Assembly (NCBI GenBank): GCA_016712745.1
Contig: JADJQN010000015.1
Span: 868,001-932,000 of the forward strand
Source: Sandaracinaceae bacterium
GTDB lineage: Bacteria; Myxococcota_A; Polyangia; Polyangiales; JADJQN01
Direction of reading: 5' to 3'
DNA: 64,000 nucleotides
Shown here: positions 35,615-42,466 of the stretch, piece by piece
Layout: the number at the start of each line of letters is the position of its first letter
Numbering within the stretch: the first letter of the stretch is position 1
Position numbers and translations under genes: made by a program
The notes under the pieces: model-generated
Seen by the model: the letters and a program-made list of their open reading frames with translations, nothing else
What the model was told of the DNA's origin: nothing
Database searches by the model: none

Positions 35615-36697
35615 ATGGACCAAGAGCAAACTCAGGGCGTGGTGTGGGGTGTGATTCTCGCGCTCATCTGTTTTGGTTTCGCGGCGTATGGATTCGCCGA
35701 CATTCATAACCTCACGAGCTTGAGCGGCTTGGTCTTCGGCACTCTCAACGAGGTTGGTGGTCAGTGGGCGGTGATCGGTTTTCTGCTCCTTGCGGGCGCC
35801 GGATTCTCGCTCATGGCGATACGTAGCTTGCGTCCGACGACGTATGACAAGAAGACGTTTAAGCCCACCGCAACCGATCGCACGATGGGTAGCGACGTGT
35901 TGCACAACGACCCAAACGCGAATCTGCCATTGCACATCCGTTACGTGCTCGGCGTCGGTGCGCAGCTCAGCGCATTCAGCGGCTCGTTCTTGAATTCGAT
36001 TGCCACCGGCAAGGACAAAGCCATGCTCAAGTCTGGGCTCGAGCATATGTGGGGTATCGCCTCGCGCGAGGATTTCCTGGAGCTTGCGGAGCACCTCGCG
36101 CAGTTTCCGAACAAAGGCCCGTACGAAGGCATGTGGCAAGGAGTGCTGGGCTATGTGCACAACCCGCCGCCGGGCAACATCACCAACGCCGTCTTTGGCG
36201 CCACCATCCCGCCGCCCCAGCTCACCGAGGCAATCAACAAGGTTGCCGCCGCCCGGCCTGATATCGACTTCGCTGCGAATCCGAATGCGTATACGGAATG
36301 GACGACGCGCATCCTGCACTCGCGGGATTGGGTGGGGCTGATGCGGGCGAACGGAGTCGCGGTCGACACGGTATCTAACCTTGCGGTGTGGGACGCAGGG
36401 CGTCTAATCAACGTATGCCGCTGGTGCGTAGATCTTGGATGGGTAAGCGAAGCTGAAATGATCGCGCTGTGCCTGCCGGTGGCGCAAGCCGTACAGCAGA
36501 GCTACGGCTCGTGGAAGATGCTCGCCGATGCATACATCGTGGCGTCGATGATATGGGGCGCTGAACAATTCGGCGGCAGCGATGACCAAGACGATCTTAC
36601 GGAACGGCTGAACTCCTTCATGCGCACCTACCGGATGCTCGCAGCTGACCCGACGAGCCCCTTCCTCACCGTGCCGTGGAACACGCCGCTCGCCTGA
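35615..36697 (+). CDS. DUF1266 protein with two N-terminal membrane helices
   Basis: The 360-residue protein has two hydrophobic segments (GVVWGVILALICFGFAAYGF and WAVIGFLLLAGAGFSLMAI). The remainder is a cytoplasmic domain. Its C-terminal part matches DUF1266: NLAVWDAGRLINVCRWCVD, LGWVSEAEMIALC, then QQSYGSWKMLADAYIVASM. E. coli YbeU and YbeR belong to this family, whose function is unknown. It starts 22 bases after the metalloprotease-like gene behind GGGGGCA and ends at the large inverted-repeat region. Confidence 0.75.
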   Translation: MDQEQTQGVVWGVILALICFGFAAYGFADIHNLTSLSGLVFGTLNEVGGQWAVIGFLLLAGAGFSLMAIRSLRPTTYDKKTFKPTATDRTMGSDVLHNDPNANLPLHIRYVLGVGAQLSAFSGSFLNSIATGKDKAMLKSGLEHMWGIASREDFLELAEHLAQFPNKGPYEGMWQGVLGYVHNPPPGNITNAVFGATIPPPQLTEAINKVAAARPDIDFAANPNAYTEWTTRILHSRDWVGLMRANGVAVDTVSNLAVWDAGRLINVCRWCVDLGWVSEAEMIALCLPVAQAVQQSYGSWKMLADAYIVASMIWGAEQFGGSDDQDDLTERLNSFMRTYRMLAADPTSPFLTVPWNTPLA

Positions 36698-36712
36698 CGA
36701 TCTTTTCGAACG

Positions 36713-37305
36713 AGAAGCTACGGCCCGGAATCGTGCGTCCCTTCCCAGTCGCAAAAGGCATGCGCACGGCTGAAACGAAACTCTACGGCCCGGAATCGTG
36801 TATCCCTTCCTCCTCGCGAAAGGCATGCGTGCGGCACTCGCCCTCGCCAATACTTTTCTTCACGCGCGAACTTGAGTCCCGCCGTACAGCGTGTTGTCTG
36901 ACTTGCTCGTTCTCGCGCCGTACGCGGTCCCAGCTCGGGAGGAAGGAACACACGATTCCGTGCCTAGTTTCTTCATTGAGATTCGCCGAAGCGGCTGCGA
37001 AAGGCGTCGGACGACTCCGAATGCCTTGGTGAACCTACGAAGAAACTAGCGGCGGTGCCGTGTAGTCTTTCCCCGCGAACTGGGACCGCGTACGGCGCGA
37101 GCAACGATAATGAGGGCTACAGGCTGCACGTTGCGAAGATGGTCGCTACTCGAAGTCCAGGTGTGGTCGTTGCGAGTGCCGCACGCATGCCTTTCGCGAG
37201 GGGGAAAGGCTACACGGCACCGTCGCGTAGCTTTTCGTTTCAGCCGCACGCATGCCTTTCGCGAGGAGGAAGGGACACACGCTTCCGGGACGTAGCTATT
37301 CGCTG
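36713..37305. repeat. About 590-bp nest of inverted repeats
   Basis: The gap between two convergent genes contains no credible gene but six related ~55-60-bp units. Units at about 36713-36780 and 36781-36841 are inverted relative to units at about 37172-37235 and 37236-37305. Core sequences are GGCATGCGTGCGGC and its complement GCCGCACGCATGCC, CCTTCCTCCTCGCGAAAGG, and CTACGGCCCGGAATCGTG. An inner pair reads CGCGCCGTACGCGGTCCCAG (36914-36933) and CTGGGACCGCGTACGGCGCG (37080-37099). It continues to CTAGTTTCTTC/GAAGAAACTAG (36964-36974, 37039-37049). The whole region can fold as one giant branched hairpin. It could be a non-coding RNA, a decayed foldback element or a repair product. Confidence 0.85.
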
Positions 37306-37308
37306 GAC

Positions 37309-37578
37309 CTAGTGCCCGTGGCGGATCTTGCCTTTGAGCAGGCCAGCGTCGTATTCGCGCCGCATCTTTGGGTCACAGAGCACGCGATAGGCTTCAGTGC
37401 CTCTGCGGTAGATTTGCGCGGCACGCGCGACATCCTCGGCGCCGCCATCGGCGTGGCGGTCGGGATGGTAACGCAGTGCGAAGCGGTGGAACGCTGCGCG
37501 GATGCTGTCGGCCGTTGCGTCGTCCGCTACTTGCAAGAGCGTATAGTAGTCCAGAAGATCGAGCTGATCGTCAGACAC
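37309..37578 (-). CDS. J-domain (DnaJ-like) co-chaperone
   Basis: This 89-residue protein is essentially a bare J-domain: DYYTLLQVADDATADSIRAAFH, then RYHPDRH with HPD at 38-40, and a final helix ending EYDAGLLKGKIRHGH. J-domains stimulate the ATPase of Hsp70 partners. The gene overlaps the upstream Hsp70 gene by 8 bases, so the pair is translationally coupled and probably dedicated to each other. It lacks the Gly/Phe, zinc-finger and C-terminal domains of DnaJ. A distinct start (ATG 37578) is clear. Confidence 0.88.
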   Translation of the reverse strand: MSDDQLDLLDYYTLLQVADDATADSIRAAFHRFALRYHPDRHADGGAEDVARAAQIYRRGTEAYRVLCDPKMRREYDAGLLKGKIRHGH

Positions 37579-39493
37579 GGTTGATGCTCACGTTCACGTG
37601 ACGCGCGCGCAATGCGTTTAGTTCTTCTTCGCTCATACCGCCGACGAGGTTGATGCGGATGGACTGCTCGCGCTTCGTCTCGAGGTCCTTAGCGCGCACG
37701 CCCAGCACGCCGTCGGCGTCGATCACGAACGTGACTTCAATGTTCACTTCGCCGCGAGTCGCCGGTCGCAGACCGAAGAGCTCGATGGTGCCTAGGTTCT
37801 GGTTCTCGCCTAAACGGCGCGATTCGCCCTGGCAAATCGCCACGGAGACGTCTTTCTGCAAGTCGCGCCCGGTCGAAAACACCCGCGACTGTTCAACTGG
37901 AATCGCTGCATTGCGACGGATCACCGGTTCGCAGTAACCGCCAACGGTTTCGATGCTCAGTGTTTGCGGAGTGACATCAAGCAAGAGCGGTGCGCGCGCT
38001 GGTGCCTGCGCGGCCTGCATCGATGCGTGTGAAGATTTTGCGCTTGTTGCCGCAGGCGCTTGGGTAATGATAGGCGCCACCGGTGCAATCGTCGCAGCCT
38101 TGGCCGTGGGCGTCAGCGTGGGCGGTCGCGCCGGCACTTTGGATGGCGTCGTGTGAATCGACGTCGGCAATGCATCGTCGTCGTCGCCATCGAAGAGCAA
38201 GTCGGGAATATCGAGCAGGCCCAAATCGTTCGGCGCGAATGCCGGGCCTACCGGAATCGATTCTGTAGGCGGCGGTTTGGTGGGGCGCATCGTCGGGACA
38301 GCGACTTTCTTCAACGCGAGGCGCGCCATCGTCGAACCGGTCGTGGCTTTGCCGGCAAGGGCCGCGCCCTGAATCGCAGCTCCTTGCGCGACCACGAGAT
38401 CCGGATCGAGCGTGGCGAGTGCTTGGCGCCCGAAGTATTCCTCGACCATCTTGCGCACGAGCGGCATGCGCGTGGATCCGCCGACAAGAATCACGTTGTC
38501 GAGTTGCGTCGGACGAATGCCCGCGGTGCGCAGTGCCTCCTCGCAAACGTCGAATGAGCGCGCAATCAGCGGACGAGAAATCGTCTCAAGCTCGTCGCGT
38601 GTGATCGAGAATTCCAGATCGAGCGCTCTGCCACCGGAATCGTAGGCAAGCTCTTCGACGCGCAACTGAATGGTTTCTTCCACGGAAAGCTGGCACTTGG
38701 CCCACTCGCCCGCGGCCCGTAGGCGCTCGAAGGCCTGCGCATCGGACTTCAAGTCGTATCGATGCTGCATCAGGAATGACAAGGCCATTTTGTCGGCGAC
38801 CAATGTGTCAAGGTCGTCGCCGCCGAGGAACGTGTCGCCCGCCGTGGCCAATACTTCAAATACGTCTCCGGCAAGCTCAAGCAGGGTGAGGTCGAACGTA
38901 CCGCCGCCGAGGTCGTACACCGCGACGCGCTCGCGTGCGCCCGTAGAAAATCCGTAGGCCAGCGCGGCTGCGGTTGGCTCGTTGAGAATACGCAACACGT
39001 CGAGACCGGCGATCTTACCGGCGGCCTTGGTCGCACTGCGCTGAAGCTCGTTGAAGTTTGCTGGCACCGTGATGACGGCGCGCGAGCAGGTGACGCCCAG
39101 CGCCTCTTCGGCAATCTCTTTCACACGCCGCAGGACAAAGGCGCTGATCTCCGGAAGTGCGTACGACTCGCCACGCGCGCGCACGACGCCACCGCCCGTC
39201 GGTCCCTGTGTGAGCTCGAAGGGAAAGCGTTCCTTGGCGCGCTTTACTTCCTCGCTCGCGAAGGGACGACCGATGAGACGTTTGACAGAGTAGATAGTAT
39301 TGCGGGCATCGACGAGCCGGCGTTCGCGCGCTGGGTAGCCCACGAGCACGTCGCCATTCGGATGGAACGAGACCACGGATGGCACCAAGCGGTGGCCGGC
39401 CGCGTCCGACAGAACCCGCGCCTTGCCACTATCGGCGATGGCGACGACGGAGTTCGTCGTGCCAAGATCAATTCCGAGTACCGGGCCTTCCAT
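37571..39493 (-). CDS. Hsp70 (DnaK-like) with a long low-complexity interdomain insert
   Basis: ATG 39493 gives 640 residues. The ATPase domain is complete: GIDLGTTNSVV near the start, VYDLGGGTFDLTLLEL and LVGGSTRMPLVRKMVEEYFG. Where DnaK has a short hydrophobic linker, this protein has roughly 115 Pro/Thr/Ala/Asp-rich residues (about 385-500, including LLFDGDDDDALPTS). The substrate domain begins after it (LLLDVTPQTLSIETVGG) and ends soon after the beta-sandwich (EELNALRARHVNVSINRV), so the helical lid is almost absent. Similar divergent Hsp70s occur in Myxococcota and may be specialised. It lies 2 bases after the MshEN gene and overlaps its own J-protein. Confidence 0.9.
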   Translation of the reverse strand: MEGPVLGIDLGTTNSVVAIADSGKARVLSDAAGHRLVPSVVSFHPNGDVLVGYPARERRLVDARNTIYSVKRLIGRPFASEEVKRAKERFPFELTQGPTGGGVVRARGESYALPEISAFVLRRVKEIAEEALGVTCSRAVITVPANFNELQRSATKAAGKIAGLDVLRILNEPTAAALAYGFSTGARERVAVYDLGGGTFDLTLLELAGDVFEVLATAGDTFLGGDDLDTLVADKMALSFLMQHRYDLKSDAQAFERLRAAGEWAKCQLSVEETIQLRVEELAYDSGGRALDLEFSITRDELETISRPLIARSFDVCEEALRTAGIRPTQLDNVILVGGSTRMPLVRKMVEEYFGRQALATLDPDLVVAQGAAIQGAALAGKATTGSTMARLALKKVAVPTMRPTKPPPTESIPVGPAFAPNDLGLLDIPDLLFDGDDDDALPTSIHTTPSKVPARPPTLTPTAKAATIAPVAPIITQAPAATSAKSSHASMQAAQAPARAPLLLDVTPQTLSIETVGGYCEPVIRRNAAIPVEQSRVFSTGRDLQKDVSVAICQGESRRLGENQNLGTIELFGLRPATRGEVNIEVTFVIDADGVLGVRAKDLETKREQSIRINLVGGMSEEELNALRARHVNVSINRV

Positions 39494-39495
39494 GC

Positions 39496-40401
39496 TCAGG
39501 TGCCCGACTTCTTCCATTCTTCGACGAATTCCCAGTCAGCGATGAGGTGCTTCTTCATCAAAAGAGAGAGAAGGGCGGCGAACATGTTCTCCCATTGTGC
39601 TTCGCCGATGACTTCCGTCACGTCGTTGCCGTGCGATTTTGCGCGAAGCGCTGCGATCAAATCTCGCGCCGTGAGCGACTCTTCGGAGTGTTGTTCGGCG
39701 GCAATCTTCTGACCGGGTGTTGGCAAGCTCACTGTGGTGCCGTCGAGCAAAGTCATGCTGACCATGCGTACCTTGGGCGAGACGACCGAACTCTTGCGCG
39801 AGCGAGTGCGCGCCGGGAGCACGGGCGCCTTCGGGGACTTTGCGCTCGCCGGCGCGGGTGGCGGCGGCGGGGGAGCTTTGCCTGCGGACTTCTTTGTGCC
39901 CTCGCTCCCGGCTGTCCCTTCGCCCGTTTCGGTCGTCACTGCGATGCCACCGCCTCCGTAGTAAACCCGGATTGCGTGCCGAATGTCGGAGGGCGAGGTG
40001 ACCATCGGTTTCACGGGCAAACCAGAAATGCTGCGCACTGCCTTCAGTGCGTCTTCGTTCGTCGGATCATCCATCGCAACGTAGAGCGTATCGCCTTGCT
40101 TGCGCACGTTGCGCAAATACACGGGAACGAGGCAATGCATCTCAGCGAGCTCGCGTGGAACAAAATTCAATAAGTGACGAGAGAAGTCGACGTGGTAGAG
40201 AGAAACCCACGGCACGCTCAACTGATTGGACAGCATCTGCGTAAGTTGCACTTCGCTTACATAGCCGCGCGCGACGAGGATGTCGCCAATGCGCTTGCCT
40301 TCGCGCTCTTGCGCCTTGAGTGCGTCTTCCAGCTGCGGTGCTTTGAGCATGCCCGCGCTGAGTAGCATTTCACCGATCTTGAGTCGTTGAGTCACGTTCA
40401 C
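39496..40401 (-). CDS. MshEN (GspE/PilB N-terminal) domain protein without the ATPase
   Basis: GTG 40401 (preceded by AGAGG) gives 301 residues. The N-terminus has KIGEMLLSAGMLKAPQL and, one repeat later, RIGDILVARGYVSEVQL, both followed by AL..Q or ML.NQL. This is the two-part MshEN pattern that binds cyclic di-GMP in MshE. The second subdomain continues to VYYGGGG. A Pro/Ala/Lys-rich linker follows (KAPPPPPPAPASAKSPKAP), then a small C-terminal domain of unknown type (SLTARDLIAALRAKSHGN). No ATPase domain follows, so it may be a stand-alone c-di-GMP receptor. It sits between a small membrane protein and the Hsp70. Confidence 0.8.
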   Translation of the reverse strand: MNVTQRLKIGEMLLSAGMLKAPQLEDALKAQEREGKRIGDILVARGYVSEVQLTQMLSNQLSVPWVSLYHVDFSRHLLNFVPRELAEMHCLVPVYLRNVRKQGDTLYVAMDDPTNEDALKAVRSISGLPVKPMVTSPSDIRHAIRVYYGGGGIAVTTETGEGTAGSEGTKKSAGKAPPPPPPAPASAKSPKAPVLPARTRSRKSSVVSPKVRMVSMTLLDGTTVSLPTPGQKIAAEQHSEESLTARDLIAALRAKSHGNDVTEVIGEAQWENMFAALLSLLMKKHLIADWEFVEEWKKSGT

Positions 40402-40522
40402 GTTTACGCCTCTTCTCAGCGCGCCTACCAATGATGTAGAGCGCGGCCCCTATGATGACGACGAGCACGCCAAAGAGGAAGCACGAACCGTAGATCAAAA
40501 AGTACGCGCCGCCGCCAATCAT
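40370..40522 (-). CDS. 50-residue single-span membrane protein overlapping the MshEN gene
   Basis: A frame from ATG 40522 to a TGA at 40370 encodes a 50-residue product. It has one hydrophobic helix (AYFLIYGSCFLFGVLVVII) and a strongly basic tail (GRRAEKRRKRERDS). The hydrophobic-then-basic order is what a real membrane protein would show, and an in-frame stop lies just upstream. It overlaps the first 32 bases of the MshEN gene. The basic tail could orient it with its C-terminus in the cytoplasm. No family is recognised. Confidence 0.6.
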   Translation of the reverse strand: MIGGGAYFLIYGSCFLFGVLVVIIGAALYIIGRRAEKRRKRERDSTTQDR

Positions 40523-40588
40523 GACCGCAGCTATAGCGGCTTTTGGTGGTCTGAGGAAGAACGTCCGGCGTCATTCACTGCCTAGGGA

Positions 40589-41794
40589 TCAAAACCCTTC
40601 GTACGGAATCACGTGTGCCCAGTAAAGGGCCATTGCCACGACGGAGAGCGCGACGCCCAGCGCCGTCGCAATCTTGAACCACTGCTTGTCGTGGCTCTCC
40701 TCCGCGAGAGCGCCCAGGCCCAACGCGAAAAACACCGAGTACTCGGTAAACGCGCGATGCCCGAACGAGCCGCCGTACCACCAATTCCACCAGCTCGCGA
40801 CGAGCGCGAGCTGCAATGACAGGACCGCGAGCGACGGCGTTAGGTCGCGAGACTGTTGGCGCTTGAGTGCACGAAAGCCCCACGTCGCAAGCAGCAAAAG
40901 CGGCGACCAAAAGAAGAGACCCTTCTTCAGACTGAAGAGGACCTGCAGCGGTTTGGGCGAGGTGAGATCAAAATGCTCGTGGCCGTAGGCGTATACGACG
41001 TAGTGGCCAGTCGTGATCTTCCAACAAAGGATTTGGATGGAGAACAAGCCCGCAGCGAGAAACGCGCTTAGTAAAAGCAGCTTCCAGTGCCTCAGTCCTG
41101 GCGTGTTCGCGCATAGCCCGTGCAGCGGCAAGTAGAGCAGTACAATGGCGTTGGTCGGGCGCACGAGCATGATTGCTCCCATTACCAATCCAAGAAACAT
41201 TGCTACGCGCACCGATGCCGATTCAAAGAAGCGGGTGACAAGCCAAACGAAACTTGCGAACAAGAAAAACGAATAGACGTGACTGAAGACTGCGTCGAAC
41301 GTGAAGTAGTGAAAAAGATTGGTGCCGAACGCCATCGCAAGCAGCACCAAGCCCACCCCGTGCGTAAATCGCTGTTCGAGCACGCGCCGCAGCATGTACA
41401 AGCCGAGCATTCCGAAGACGATGCCCGCTATCGCGATGGCAATCTGGTAAGGCGCCGAGAAACCATCGGCCTGTAGTGACAACACGTGCGCGCTGGCGTG
41501 CGCCACGAGGAAGAATGGCAGCATGAACAGCGCCGTTCCGACTGGAAATTTGTCGAATATCTGTCGCGACGCTGGGTCCACGCGCAGCCATTCAGGCGCA
41601 ATCTCGTAGTCGGGTGCGACGCCGCGCTGCATCGAGAGGTTGCCCTGAATGAACACTGCCGGAAGGTACGCGTAGTAGCCGGCACCGTCCGAGCGGATCA
41701 CATGTCGCAAGCCCGCCGCGTACATCGTCGCGGATGCAATGATGGCGATGACGAAAATGAAACGGAGCGCACTGCCCGGCGAGAGGCGCGACAC
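40589..41794 (-). CDS. Polytopic membrane protein, GT-C-like
   Basis: The 401-residue protein starts at GTG 41794, one base after the preceding stop. It has eight to ten hydrophobic helices. After the first helix the loop HVIRSDGAGYYAYLPAVFI carries the acidic motif typical of GT-C enzymes that use lipid-linked sugars. PEWLRVDPASRQIFDKFPVGTA is the usual second conserved loop. It is shorter than ArnT-type enzymes and lacks a C-terminal periplasmic domain. It follows a methyltransferase and a Cys-rich surface protein in one tight minus-strand run. Confidence 0.75.
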   Translation of the reverse strand: MSRLSPGSALRFIFVIAIIASATMYAAGLRHVIRSDGAGYYAYLPAVFIQGNLSMQRGVAPDYEIAPEWLRVDPASRQIFDKFPVGTALFMLPFFLVAHASAHVLSLQADGFSAPYQIAIAIAGIVFGMLGLYMLRRVLEQRFTHGVGLVLLAMAFGTNLFHYFTFDAVFSHVYSFFLFASFVWLVTRFFESASVRVAMFLGLVMGAIMLVRPTNAIVLLYLPLHGLCANTPGLRHWKLLLLSAFLAAGLFSIQILCWKITTGHYVVYAYGHEHFDLTSPKPLQVLFSLKKGLFFWSPLLLLATWGFRALKRQQSRDLTPSLAVLSLQLALVASWWNWWYGGSFGHRAFTEYSVFFALGLGALAEESHDKQWFKIATALGVALSVVAMALYWAHVIPYEGF

Positions 41795-41795
41795 C

Positions 41796-42464
41796 TTACC
41801 GCTCTGCGACGACGAGTGAATCCATCCCTGAGAAGATGCTCGTGCCGTTGCGCAGAAGGCTCAGGGGTAAACGCACCAGCGTAGCCAAGCCGTACTTGCG
41901 ACGCGTCCGCCAATCGTCGAATGACTTTACGACACGAAGGTCAGCGGCTCGCATAAGCGCTTCAAGCAAAGCGCGCGGGTAGGGCCTTACGTGCGTTGGA
42001 TCCAACCAAAACACGTGCGTCCATACGAGCAAGTTCGCAACGTTGGGGGTCACGATGACCAACCGGCCTCCGGGCGCGAGCAAGTTCGCACAACCGGCGA
42101 CCAGGCGCAGTGCGGTATCGCCGTCGAGATGTTCGATGAGGTGTGAACAGAAGATGCCTCGGTACTTCGTCCCGGCCTTCACGTGTTTCTCGATGTACTC
42201 AAGTACGTCGCCGACTTCAACGTCCCCAAAACCCTCTTTGCGGCAGAGCTCGACGGATTCGGCGTGTCCGTCCACGCCTGCGGCTTCAAGGCCTGCGTCG
42301 CGTAAGAGCTTCAAGAAGAGGCCGCGCCCGCAACCGAGGTCGAGCACCTTGCCGGGGGGACCCTTTTTGAAAAACTTTACATAGTCTTTCTGCAACGACT
42401 GTACGAAGTCTGCATTCGCAAACTTGTACAGGACGCTGCCGAGTAGGGCTTGGCTATCGACCAT
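41796..42464 (-). CDS. Class I SAM-dependent methyltransferase (Methyltransf_23 type)
   Basis: ATG 42464 gives 222 residues; a longer frame upstream is only an alternative frame of the Cys-rich gene. Motif I is VLDLGCGRGLFLKLL (40-54), strand 2 ends in AGVDGHAES, and motif post-II reads IFCSHLIEHLDGD, with APGGRLVIVTPN after it. The C-terminal part (FWLDPTHVRPYPRALLEALM) is common in methyltransferases that modify O-antigen or other glycan precursors. The gene is flanked by 1-2-base spacers, so it belongs to the same transcript as the GT-C-like gene that follows. Confidence 0.85.
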   Translation of the reverse strand: MVDSQALLGSVLYKFANADFVQSLQKDYVKFFKKGPPGKVLDLGCGRGLFLKLLRDAGLEAAGVDGHAESVELCRKEGFGDVEVGDVLEYIEKHVKAGTKYRGIFCSHLIEHLDGDTALRLVAGCANLLAPGGRLVIVTPNVANLLVWTHVFWLDPTHVRPYPRALLEALMRAADLRVVKSFDDWRTRRKYGLATLVRLPLSLLRNGTSIFSGMDSLVVAER

Positions 42465-42466
42465 GG

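Noticed and set aside
36676..37312. Several short coding frames in the nested repeats
   Set aside because: All are Arg/Ala-rich readings of the repeat units, with no start context or similarity.
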